From the NCBI GenBank assembly GCA_947456005.1, contig CANGRP010000002.1:1-38757 (forward strand): a stretch of DNA of 38,757 bases, read 5' to 3'. This document shows, one piece after another, positions 22,977 to 29,772 of this stretch; the stretch's first letter is position 1; every line of letters starts with the position of its first letter. The stretch comes from Caulobacteraceae bacterium (GTDB lineage: Bacteria; Pseudomonadota; Alphaproteobacteria; Caulobacterales; Caulobacteraceae). The translations under genes were made by a program, and so were the position numbers. The notes beneath the pieces were generated by a model. The model did not search any database. It worked only from the letters and a program-made list of their open reading frames with translations, and was not told the origin of the DNA.

Positions 22977-23837
22977 ATGAGCCGCAATCCCCAATCCGAG
23001 GCCCTTCAGGACCGCTATGCCGAGAACGGCGGGGTGAAGATCCACTACGTGGTCGGGGGCGAGGGCCCGCTGGTGGTGATGATCCATGGGTTCCCGGATT
23101 ACTGGGCCACATGGAAGCCCCTGATGGGCGCCCTGCAGGCGGCGGGCTACCGCACCGCCGCCCTCGACGGGCGCGGCTACAACCTCTCGGACAAGCCGGA
23201 GGGGGTGGACGCCTACGCCATGCCCCACCTGATCGGCGACGTGGCCGCCGTCATCGCCGCAGAGGGGGTAGTGGACGCCATCGTGGTGGGCCACGACTGG
23301 GGCGCAGCCATCGCCTGGCAGGTGGCCATTCACCGGCCCGACCTGGTCAGCCGGCTGGTCATCATGAGCGTGCCCCATCCCACCGGCTTCGGCCGGGAGA
23401 TGGCCGGCAACACCGAGCAGCAGAAGAACAGCCAGTACGCACGCGACTTCCAGACCCCGGGGTTCGAGAAACACCTCACCGCCGAGGGCCTGGCCGGCTG
23501 GGTGAAGGAACCGGCGGAGCGGAGCGGGTATGTCGAGGCCTTCCGGCGCTCCAGCCTGGCGGGGATGCTGAACTATTACCGGGCCAACTACCCTTCGGGA
23601 GGGGATGGCGCGCCGGCCGTCACCGCGCAGGACCTCCCTCCCATCCAGGCGCCGGTCCTGGTCATCCACGGGATGCAGGACAAGGCCCTGGCGGCGGCCG
23701 GCCACGCCGGGACCTGGGACCACGTGGCCCGGGATACGACCCTGCTGATGATCCCCGACGCCGACCACTTCGTGCAGCACGACGCCGAGGCCCTGGTGAA
23801 CCGCACCGTCCACAGCTGGTTGGCGGATCGCCGCTGA
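22977..23837 (+). CDS. Epoxide-hydrolase-like alpha/beta hydrolase
   Basis: A 286-residue alpha/beta hydrolase. The oxyanion motif is HGFPD (37-41) and the nucleophile elbow is GHDWGA with Asp107, the pattern of epoxide hydrolases and haloalkane dehalogenases rather than serine esterases. The catalytic His is His264 in DADHF, and Asp in HGMQD is a good acid partner. Epoxide hydrolysis is favoured by HGFPD. ATG 22977 has GGGAGA seven bases upstream; the open frame before it is non-coding. It stands alone between a divergent beta-helix gene and a convergent dioxygenase. It could process an epoxide made by one of the oxygenases, which is inference. Confidence 0.88.
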   Translation: MSRNPQSEALQDRYAENGGVKIHYVVGGEGPLVVMIHGFPDYWATWKPLMGALQAAGYRTAALDGRGYNLSDKPEGVDAYAMPHLIGDVAAVIAAEGVVDAIVVGHDWGAAIAWQVAIHRPDLVSRLVIMSVPHPTGFGREMAGNTEQQKNSQYARDFQTPGFEKHLTAEGLAGWVKEPAERSGYVEAFRRSSLAGMLNYYRANYPSGGDGAPAVTAQDLPPIQAPVLVIHGMQDKALAAAGHAGTWDHVARDTTLLMIPDADHFVQHDAEALVNRTVHSWLADRR

Positions 23838-23844
23838 GGCGGGA

Positions 23845-24789
23845 TCAGGCGGTGTTGACGGTATTGGACCGGATGGCGGAGCTGCCGTCGTTTGCAAGGT
23901 CCCTGCGTGTCGCCTCCAGGCTGAGCGGCCCCTTCAGCTGCGCATTGACAAGGTCGATCCCGGCCCGGCGGCTTCCGCGGGCGAGCAGGTAGCGAAGGGA
24001 AATGCGCTCGTGGTCCGCAGCGTCCGGCTGGGTCCCGTGCAGGGTGCAGGCATGCCACATGGCGGCGAAGCCGGCGTCGCCTGTCAGGATGATCTGCCGG
24101 GCGGTCATCTCCTGATCTCGCCCGTCGCCATAGGTCCAAAGACCGCCTTCCCTGCGGACCAGTTGGTGAGGAAAGATCGTCCCGCCGAACCTGTGGGTCC
24201 CTTCGAGCAGGAAGAGCGGCGCGTCCACCTCCGTGACCTTGTGAAGGTAGATGTAGAGGGTCAGGAAATCCGCAGGGCGGTCTGGGTAGTCGATCAGGTC
24301 CTGGTGGAAGTCGATCCCGTAGAAGTAGGTGACATCCCTGTACTCCGGCCGGACATAGGGACCCAGGTTATTGACGGGGTTTCCAAGGATTCGCTTCCTG
24401 AGCCACTCGGGGACAGAGCTCTGCGGAACGCCACAGACAATCTTGCGGTTGAGGATCACGAAGTCCTCACCCAGCACGGCGCCGACGGCCTCGCGGATGG
24501 CCGGAGAGTCTTCCACGAATCCGACCTGGTCGCTGAACCGGTCCAGCAGGTTACGACCGGGCCGGGGACTGACCCCGGTGTACAGGGGATTGGCGTCGAA
24601 CTCCGCTTCACTGAGGAAGAGACGGTGATCGAAGTCCCGATCGTCCCGTATGCTCTGCAGCAGGCGTTGCGCGGCCACGGGGTCCAGCGCCTCGGGAAAC
24701 AGATAGGCGCCCCCGGCCTCGAGGGCCGCGATTGCGGGATTCAGGGGTTCTGTCGGCGAGGACCGGAGGGCGGGTGTGCTCAGAGACAT
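23845..24789 (-). CDS. PhyH-family Fe(II)/2-oxoglutarate dioxygenase in the glycan cluster
   Basis: A 314-residue dioxygenase distinct from the one at 4671. The iron site is HQD (162-164) with a distal His251 in CTLHGT, and Arg262 follows at the 2-oxoglutarate position. VDAPLFLLEGTHRFGG (188-203) is the PhyH-like core. ATG 24789 has GGAGG eight bases upstream and lies inside the end of the aminotransferase gene (ten-base overlap), so translation is coupled. An aminotransferase partner suggests that the substrate is an amino-sugar or another amine-bearing intermediate. This is inference, and PhyH enzymes vary widely. The last gene of the minus-strand unit, it ends facing the epoxide hydrolase gene. 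Confidence 0.87.
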   Translation of the reverse strand: MSLSTPALRSSPTEPLNPAIAALEAGGAYLFPEALDPVAAQRLLQSIRDDRDFDHRLFLSEAEFDANPLYTGVSPRPGRNLLDRFSDQVGFVEDSPAIREAVGAVLGEDFVILNRKIVCGVPQSSVPEWLRKRILGNPVNNLGPYVRPEYRDVTYFYGIDFHQDLIDYPDRPADFLTLYIYLHKVTEVDAPLFLLEGTHRFGGTIFPHQLVRREGGLWTYGDGRDQEMTARQIILTGDAGFAAMWHACTLHGTQPDAADHERISLRYLLARGSRRAGIDLVNAQLKGPLSLEATRRDLANDGSSAIRSNTVNTA

Positions 24790-25913
24790 GTGATGATCCT
24801 CCTCAGGCCGCCGCAAACCCGGTCTACCTCGTGGTCATCCATATCGGATGCAAAGGGTAATCCGAGGCTGGAGCGAGCGAGATCTTCGGTATGGGACAGG
24901 TCCCCCCTGGGACAGTCGCGGAAGGCGTCCGAGGCGTGACAGCCGCGCCCCCACCACGCCCGGGTTTCGATTCCAAGCGTTTCGAGGGCTTCCGCTGCAG
25001 GCGCCGCCCAGGGACCTGGAAGCTGGACGACGCAGACACTGGTCACCCACTGTAAACTCCAGCCCCGCTGGAAGAGGATCCCCGGCTCGAGGGCGAGGCT
25101 GAGGCGCATGCGCTGGCCGACCCTCTGGAAGCTGCGCCGGTCGGCCTCCCATGCGTCCAGAGCGGCGTGTCCGACCGCTGCGGAATACTCGGAAAGCTTC
25201 GCGTTGGTTGCGAGGCCCCGGGCGTTCCGGTCTCCCCGGAAACCGTAGGTCGTGAGTTCCCGGACCCGGTCCGCCAATGCGCCGTCTTCCGTGGCGAGGA
25301 AGCCGCCCTCTCCGATGCCGAGGGCCTTGGTCGCATGGAGGCTCACCACGAGGGGCAGTCTCGCATCCCTCGCCTGATCAAAGGCCGCCGCCGCGTCGAT
25401 CAGGACAGGGACGCCCGTCTCCGCCTGGAACGCCAGCCAGGCGTCGACGTCTGGCATTTGACCGAACGGAGCAACCAGGAGGACGGCCTCAACGGCGCCG
25501 GGCGCGCGGCGAAGCTCCGCCTTGACCCTTTCCGGATCGAGCATCGAGGTCTCCGGGTCGACATCCAGGAACCATGGGGTGAGCCCTGCCTCTGTCACCG
25601 CATGGGCGCTGGCGACAAAGGTCCAGGCGGGCATGGCGCAAAGCCCGCCCTCCCCTGCACCCAGCGCCCGCAGGGTCAGGCTCAGGCCCTGGGTGGCGTT
25701 GACCATTGTGACAACCCGGGTAGGCCCAGCGAACCTGCCGGCGAGGCGATCTTCGAAGCCCCGGAGAAGGGGCCCGAAATTCGAGTACCAACGATTGGCG
25801 TCGATTTGCGAGAGCCAGGGCAGGAGAGCCTGAACTGCGGGCAGCCGGGGGCGGGAGACGGGAAGGCGCGACGCCGTCGGAGCCAGGTTGGTCAAAGTTG
25901 CGGCAAGAACCAA
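24780..25913 (-). CDS. DegT/DnrJ/EryC1/StrS-family PLP aminotransferase
   Basis: A 377-residue PLP enzyme of the sugar aminotransferase family. Asp173 in LIDAAAAFD binds the pyridine nitrogen and Lys196 in SLHATKALG forms the Schiff base. GEGGFLAT (201-208) and NAKLSEYSAA (237-246) are hallmark segments. The frame has no ATG or GTG at a suitable place; TTG 25913, preceded by GAGAGG five bases away, is the best start because an in-frame stop lies 13 codons upstream. Family members transaminate nucleotide-keto-sugars, or more rarely other ketones. It lies 115 bases after the GT41 gene, behind a TTAACCA motif, and overlaps the dioxygenase gene. The pair should act in sequence. Confidence 0.88.
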   Translation of the reverse strand: MVLAATLTNLAPTASRLPVSRPRLPAVQALLPWLSQIDANRWYSNFGPLLRGFEDRLAGRFAGPTRVVTMVNATQGLSLTLRALGAGEGGLCAMPAWTFVASAHAVTEAGLTPWFLDVDPETSMLDPERVKAELRRAPGAVEAVLLVAPFGQMPDVDAWLAFQAETGVPVLIDAAAAFDQARDARLPLVVSLHATKALGIGEGGFLATEDGALADRVRELTTYGFRGDRNARGLATNAKLSEYSAAVGHAALDAWEADRRSFQRVGQRMRLSLALEPGILFQRGWSLQWVTSVCVVQLPGPWAAPAAEALETLGIETRAWWGRGCHASDAFRDCPRGDLSHTEDLARSSLGLPFASDMDDHEVDRVCGGLRRIITCL

Positions 25914-25963
25914 TTCGGCCTCTCGGTGCCCGCGTGAATTCCAGCATCACTGTCCAGCGACAG

Positions 25964-25971
25964 GGTTAACC
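25964..25971. promoter_or_regulatory. TTAACC palindrome, CtrA-like half-site
   Basis: GGTTAACC followed by A gives TTAACCA on the plus strand. It lies 51 bases upstream of the aminotransferase start, in a 115-base gap. TTAA is rare in this GC-rich DNA. CtrA of alphaproteobacteria recognises TTAA(C)-type half-sites, so this is a candidate, though a single half-site is weak evidence. Confidence 0.35.
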
Positions 25972-26028
25972 AAATATGAAACCGAGGTCGCGCGGCGGGG
26001 CTGCAGAGCGGCGAATGCGGGCGGGGGT

Positions 26029-27708
26029 TCAGCCGGAAGCTGCGTTGGCCCACTGTTCGAACATGCGACGATACTCCGCTTCCAGCCTGCGGGTGAAGCC
26101 GGCCTCGTCCCGGTAGGGTGAAGCCTCAAAGCCGGGCCTGACGCGCTGCCGAAGGGCGTCGAGCGCCTGGTAGTCCGAGGTCAGCTCGAGCGCCCGCACG
26201 ACATAGTCCGGCCAGCTATCCGCCACCAACTCCGGCAATCCACAGGGAAGGACGGCGTAGATTCCGATCCGGGCGTAGAAGTCCGCACCCCGGAGCGTCA
26301 GGACCGGAACGCCATTGGAGATGGCGTCCAGGGAAGTGGTCCCGCCGGGACACGGCGACGGGTCGAGCGCCAGGTCGATGTCCTGGAACTCCTGAAGGTA
26401 TTGTGGGCCCGTACTGTGCGCCCGGAATTCGAGCTGGCCAGGGTCCACGCCAAAAGCGGCGAACCGGGCCTGGGTGGCCCGGCGCAGGGCCGGATCCTCG
26501 AAGTACTTGTACTTGAGCACCAGCCGGTCGGCCGGCCTCTCAAAAAGGATCGCCGACCATGCGGCGATGGTCTCATCGGAAAGCTTGATGGGATTGTTGA
26601 AGCACCCGTAGGTCACATAGCCCTTCTGCAGGGCGGGGGTTGTCGCCACTTCAGGCCTGGCCGGGAGCGGACGGAAGGGGGCCGTGATCGGGCCGATTTC
26701 CCAGATCTTCTCGACGTAAAGATCCTGCTCCTCTCCTGAGACAAGGCCATCCGGATGGAGAACGAAATCAACCTCCCTTATTCCAGTGGTAAATACAAAA
26801 TTGATCCATTGGCACTGTATTGGCGCCGGCTTGAACAGAAGCGCCTCGATCCGGCTTCCGGCTGTGTGTCCCCAAAGTTCAATAATGATATCTATCTTAT
26901 CTTTATTAATTCTCTCCGCCATTTCAAATGAATCGAATTGGCTACAATCGATCATGTTCACATGATTGATTGTGTTCGAGTCTGAATTTATGCCTTGAAC
27001 ATAAACGAAGATCTCGAATTTATCCTGATCGTGAGACTCGAGGACGGGAAGAAAGAACTGGGCCAGCTGTATTCCGGAGATCGCAGGGGCGACGTAACCG
27101 ATCCGGATCTTCCGGTCAGTCTCGCGAGAGTTGCCGAGGGAGAACGGCCGAGCCTTGAGAATGCCCGCCGTGCGGCGCGCCCAGTCGCTGGTCTGTCGCT
27201 TCACGAGCTCGCCACGACCTGGGGCGTGAAAGGTGGGAAACAGAAGGAACTGGGAGATGTTCGGATCGTCGAACAGGTCGCCGCACAGACGGAAGACGTC
27301 CAGCGCCTCCGGGACACGGCCCTGATGCTGCAGGGACAGGCCATACTGGATCAGGGGGCGGACTTTCGGATCATCCAGGTCAATCGCGAAACTGTAGGCG
27401 AGCGTCGCAGCCGACATGACATTTGCCGAGTAGAAGAGATTGCCGGTCTCGAACGCGTAGACCCTGTCCTGCTTCAGTTTAGGGATGTCGACGCCGTTGT
27501 GTTCCAGGATCCGTAAGGCGTGAAGGTTCCTGGCATCCGTCAGGGCCAGCCGGTGCTCGGCCAGCCGTCCTGACCCGAGGAGGGCGGAGGCCAGCCAGTA
27601 GCGCGGCTCGAGGTCCGGAGTGGCCGACGCGACGATATCCGAGAGAATGGGGACAGCCGCCTCCGGATTCCGGCCCCGGATCAGCGAAACGGCCAGATCG
27701 AGAGTCAT
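26029..27708 (-). CDS. GT41-family (O-GlcNAc-transferase-like) glycosyltransferase
   Basis: A 559-residue protein. Residues 1-150 look like degenerate TPR helices; from about 195 onward it is the GT41 catalytic domain (SPINDLY/OGT type). RIGYVAP, WGHTAGSRIEALLFKPAPIQCQW and DIALDPSPCPGGTTSLDAISNGVPVLTLRG-like regions are characteristic (the last encoded near 26270-26370). Family members transfer a sugar to Ser/Thr of proteins in the cytoplasm; bacterial ones often modify flagellins or adhesins. ATG 27708 has a perfect AGGAGG eight bases upstream, but this is partly buried in a leader hairpin. Bases about 26760-27030 are strikingly AT-rich. It heads the aminotransferase/dioxygenase block. Confidence 0.87.
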   Translation of the reverse strand: MTLDLAVSLIRGRNPEAAVPILSDIVASATPDLEPRYWLASALLGSGRLAEHRLALTDARNLHALRILEHNGVDIPKLKQDRVYAFETGNLFYSANVMSAATLAYSFAIDLDDPKVRPLIQYGLSLQHQGRVPEALDVFRLCGDLFDDPNISQFLLFPTFHAPGRGELVKRQTSDWARRTAGILKARPFSLGNSRETDRKIRIGYVAPAISGIQLAQFFLPVLESHDQDKFEIFVYVQGINSDSNTINHVNMIDCSQFDSFEMAERINKDKIDIIIELWGHTAGSRIEALLFKPAPIQCQWINFVFTTGIREVDFVLHPDGLVSGEEQDLYVEKIWEIGPITAPFRPLPARPEVATTPALQKGYVTYGCFNNPIKLSDETIAAWSAILFERPADRLVLKYKYFEDPALRRATQARFAAFGVDPGQLEFRAHSTGPQYLQEFQDIDLALDPSPCPGGTTSLDAISNGVPVLTLRGADFYARIGIYAVLPCGLPELVADSWPDYVVRALELTSDYQALDALRQRVRPGFEASPYRDEAGFTRRLEAEYRRMFEQWANAASG

Positions 27709-27758
27709 TGGAGCCCCCTCCTTCCGAGCAACGGAGACCTTGGGTCCCGAGGGGGCTC
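27709..27758 (-). promoter_or_regulatory. Leader hairpin covering the ribosome site of the GT41 gene
   Basis: Perfect ten-base arms GAGCCCCCTC (27758-27749) and GAGGGGGCTC (27720-27711) frame a 28-base loop directly before the ATG. The Shine-Dalgarno AGGAGG is at 27722-27717, so four of its six bases are in the stem. Inside the loop GGGACC/GGTCTC can form a second short stem. The arrangement suggests that translation of the glycosyltransferase depends on opening this structure. Confidence 0.55.
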
Positions 27759-27786
27759 AGTCGTCGTCGAATCCCCTAAACATGCG

Positions 27787-27794
27787 TTAACCAT
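27787..27794. promoter_or_regulatory. TTAACCAT motif, CtrA-like half-site
   Basis: TTAACCAT lies in the 131-base divergent gap between the GT41 and methyltransferase genes, five bases upstream of the -35 of the methyltransferase promoter. This eight-base form is one I recall for CtrA in alphaproteobacteria. Together with the site at 25964 it suggests a shared regulator for the cluster. Confidence 0.4.
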
Positions 27795-27798
27795 AGTC

Positions 27799-27823
27799 TT
27801 GCGACTGTCAGGCTGGCTATCTC
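27799..27823 (+). promoter_or_regulatory. Caulobacter-type housekeeping promoter of the methyltransferase gene
   Basis: TTGCGAC (27799-27805), a ten-base gap and GCTATCTC (27816-27823) match the Caulobacter consensus TTGACGS-N10-14-GCTANAWC in most positions (seven of eight in the -10). The predicted start leaves a leader of about 10 bases before GTG 27840. Confidence 0.5.
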
Positions 27824-27839
27824 CAACTGCGGTGACCTC

Positions 27840-28976
27840 GTGTCGACATCCGAACTCCTGCCCGGCCGCGTGGACGACTCGCCCGAAAACGGCCTGACCC
27901 TGGTCTTCCCATCAGGCATGGCGGAAGCCCTGCGGTTCGCCCGGCAGACCGCCGCTTCAGGCGGCGCCCTCCTTGGCGCTTCGTCTCTGTCCTATGATCC
28001 CAGTGCCGGAGCCTACTCAGACTGGATCCAGCTCCCTTATGTTCATGAGGACGGGTTCGGACTCGCGCTCGCCGAGGTGATTTCCGCCCGGGGCGTCTCC
28101 CGGATCTGGACTTGCCACCCTGCCGTCGGAAGAGTCCTGCGTGACCTTCTGCCAGGTCTGGCGCCAGGTGTGGACCTGATCGAAGCCCAGGCGGATCAGG
28201 AGGTGATCGCGGACTATCGAAAGCGCCTCGAAGACGCCCGCATGGCGGAGGGGCAGGACTGGTTCCGCCTCGAATTCGGTCGACCCCGCATCAGCGCCAT
28301 TCACAGGGCCGGGCTTGTCCGCCTCGTCGAGAACGTCCCCGGCATGACGGATCTCGACAAGATAGAGGCCCTTATCGAAGTGATGCGGCATGCGCCCAAG
28401 GGCGACATTGTCGAGATCGGCAGTTGGTGGGGCCGCAGCGCGGCCCTGCTCCTGCTGCTCGGACGCCTGTATGGCGTCGGGCCTGTCCTCTGCATTGATC
28501 CTTGGGCGGCCGAGAACTGGGTTCAGGGGGTCCCGGTCCTCGACGGCGCCATCCCCACGGTCGACCCTGACTCCATGGTGAGGATCTTCGAGGCCAACCT
28601 GGCGCCCCTGGCCATGGGCGACCTTAACTACATCCGCGCACCGTCCGGCAAGGCCTTCAGCCTCTACACCCCCGGTTTCCAAACCCAGACGGAGACCTTC
28701 GGCGCGACCCGCTACGAGGGATCGATCGCCCTCCTGCACATCGATGGCAATCACGCCTATGAGGCCGTCGACCTGGACGCCCGACTCTGGATTCCCAAGG
28801 TCCGGGCCGGCGGCTGGATCCTCTTTGACGACTACCTCTGGCCCTTCGGCGATGGACCGCGCCGGGTCGGAGACGCCTTCCTGGATACAGATGCCGCACG
28901 GATCGAGATGTCCTTTGTGATGGGCAAGACACTCTTTGTGAAGTTGAAGGACGATCAGGACGAAGCGGTCGCCTGA
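27840..28976 (+). CDS. Two-domain protein: Rossmann/pre-ATP-grasp-like N-terminus plus class I SAM methyltransferase
   Basis: A 378-residue protein. The C-terminal half (about 170-370) is a class I methyltransferase of the Methyltransf_24/TylF-like type, with VEIGSWWGRSA (191-201), the acidic CIDPW (218-222) and LLHIDGNHAYEAVDLDARLW (298-317), and IL-FDDY (327-332). The first 130 residues (GLTLVFPSG, GASSLSYDP, IWTCHP) form a second domain resembling the pre-ATP-grasp or Rossmann fold, without recognised catalysis. The start is GTG 27840, supported by GGTGA and the promoter; ATG 27918 has no ribosome site. It is divergent from the GT41 gene. A sugar or glycan methyltransferase is a reasonable guess, not shown. 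Confidence 0.78.
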   Translation: MSTSELLPGRVDDSPENGLTLVFPSGMAEALRFARQTAASGGALLGASSLSYDPSAGAYSDWIQLPYVHEDGFGLALAEVISARGVSRIWTCHPAVGRVLRDLLPGLAPGVDLIEAQADQEVIADYRKRLEDARMAEGQDWFRLEFGRPRISAIHRAGLVRLVENVPGMTDLDKIEALIEVMRHAPKGDIVEIGSWWGRSAALLLLLGRLYGVGPVLCIDPWAAENWVQGVPVLDGAIPTVDPDSMVRIFEANLAPLAMGDLNYIRAPSGKAFSLYTPGFQTQTETFGATRYEGSIALLHIDGNHAYEAVDLDARLWIPKVRAGGWILFDDYLWPFGDGPRRVGDAFLDTDAARIEMSFVMGKTLFVKLKDDQDEAVA

Positions 28977-28998
28977 GGCTCGGCTTTCCCGGGCCGGG

Positions 28999-29409
28999 TC
29001 AGGCGGGGTCCGATCGCCGGGACTCCAGGAAGAGGCATCGGGACAGCATCAGGTAGAGGCCGATGCAACCCGTGGTCGCTACGGCGATGAGCCAGGGAAC
29101 CGGACGCATCCCTGCGCGTTGGATGCGGGGCAGAAGAAGGCCCCAGGCCAGACCGACGGCCATGAGAAGGTCGAACCAGACCTGGTTGCCCCAGGCGCTC
29201 CGGACATGAGCGTCCCAGACGCCGGCCAGCCCGCCGGCGGCCACGGCGTGCAGGGTCCAGCCCAGGAACAGGACTGACGCCGCCAGCGGCAGGGGCCAGA
29301 GGCGGGCCGGATCGACAACCCGGCGAGGCGCAAGGACCGGCGCGGCGATGGCGGCCAGGAAGAGGGCGGCGGCCACGATGGGAAGCACCGGATAGAGCTG
29401 GGCGAACAT
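28999..29409 (-). CDS. Four-helix membrane protein of unknown function
   Basis: A 136-residue protein with four hydrophobic segments (about 5-25, 42-60, 78-98, 105-125) and no charged catalytic motif. ATG 29409 follows GGAGG by five bases; a more upstream ATG at 29421 has no ribosome site and lies inside an operator-like palindrome, so it is rejected as start. The protein is divergent from the XRE gene and is preceded by two TGTAG-type palindromes, so it is probably regulated. I do not recognise the family; the shape fits small DUF-type inner-membrane proteins. Confidence 0.72.
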   Translation of the reverse strand: MFAQLYPVLPIVAAALFLAAIAAPVLAPRRVVDPARLWPLPLAASVLFLGWTLHAVAAGGLAGVWDAHVRSAWGNQVWFDLLMAVGLAWGLLLPRIQRAGMRPVPWLIAVATTGCIGLYLMLSRCLFLESRRSDPA

Positions 29410-29418
29410 CGACACCTC

Positions 29419-29438
29419 CATGTAGCGCTCGCTACATG
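29419..29438. promoter_or_regulatory. Inverted repeat (operator-like) at the small membrane-protein gene
   Basis: CATGTAGCG and CGCTACATG are perfect nine-base arms around CT. It lies right before the ribosome site of the gene at 29409. A weaker relative lies at 29447-29462 (TGTAG...GCTACA), 26 bases further on, so both may bind the same dimeric regulator. No gene for such a regulator is adjacent except the XRE protein, whose own sites differ. Confidence 0.6.
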
Positions 29439-29446
29439 ATTGGGAT

Positions 29447-29462
29447 TGTAGGGACCGCTACA
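29447..29462. promoter_or_regulatory. Second TGTAG-type operator half-copy
   Basis: TGTAG(GGACC)GCTACA shares outer halves with the palindrome at 29419-29438 and is centred 26 bases away. On the minus strand it contains TACAAT (29450-29445), a good -10 (five of six). A bound protein would block the promoter of the gene at 29409. Confidence 0.45.
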
Positions 29463-29479
29463 AGCCAGACCTGCGGGTA

Positions 29480-29497
29480 TGTCAGGTTCACTTGACA
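29480..29497. promoter_or_regulatory. XRE operator site 1
   Basis: TGTCAGG-TTCA-CTTGACA: inverted seven-base arms with one mismatch. Its right arm contains the TTGACA -35 element of the XRE promoter. Confidence 0.6.
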
Positions 29498-29520
29498 TGG
29501 TCAGGTTAGGGTGACATTAT
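29492..29520 (+). promoter_or_regulatory. Sigma-70-type promoter of the XRE gene
   Basis: TTGACA (29492-29497) and CATTAT (29515-29520) have an ideal 17-base spacer. The predicted start near 29527 leaves a 25-base leader. Operator sites 1, 2 and 3 cover the -35, the spacer and the start region. Confidence 0.65.
29499..29516. promoter_or_regulatory. XRE operator site 2 (degenerate)
   Basis: GGTCAGG-TTAG-GGTGACA is a weaker copy of the same 18-base form, lying in the promoter spacer 19 bases after site 1. Confidence 0.45.
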
Positions 29521-29537
29521 GTCAGGGCAACCTGACA
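29520..29537. promoter_or_regulatory. XRE operator site 3
   Basis: TGTCAGG-GCAA-CCTGACA is a perfect seven-base inverted repeat, 21 bases after site 2. A further half-site GGTGACA (29546-29552) runs into the start codon. Confidence 0.65.
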
Positions 29538-29551
29538 TCAGATAGGGTGAC

Positions 29552-29752
29552 ATGCACAATCGATTGAGACTCCTCAGGGCGGAGCGCGGCTGGAGCCAGG
29601 CCGAACTGGCCGGCCGCCTCGACGTCTCCCGGCAGGCGGTCAACGCCATCGAGACCGGGAAACACGACCCCTCGCTCAGCCTCGCCTTCCGTATTGCGCG
29701 CCTCTTCGACCTCTCGGTCGAGCAGGTGTTCGCCGATCCACCCCGGGACTGA
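29552..29752 (+). CDS. Small XRE-family helix-turn-helix regulator
   Basis: A 66-residue single-domain repressor. The Cro/cI-type helix-turn-helix occupies about 12-36 (SQAELAGRLDVSRQAVNAIETG), followed by the usual LSLAFRIARLFDLSVEQVF helices. It has no sensing domain, so signal input must come through a partner, perhaps the membrane protein that follows by 20 bases. Its promoter contains three tandem inverted repeats of TGTCAGG, so it very likely represses itself. Small XRE proteins next to small multi-pass membrane proteins are a known pattern of unknown purpose. Confidence 0.88.
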   Translation: MHNRLRLLRAERGWSQAELAGRLDVSRQAVNAIETGKHDPSLSLAFRIARLFDLSVEQVFADPPRD

Positions 29753-29772
29753 GGTCCCCCGGAGACAAAGCC

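Noticed and set aside
29421-29421. ATG 29421 as start of the small membrane-protein gene
   Set aside because: It has no ribosome site and sits inside a perfect palindrome; ATG 29409 follows GGAGG.
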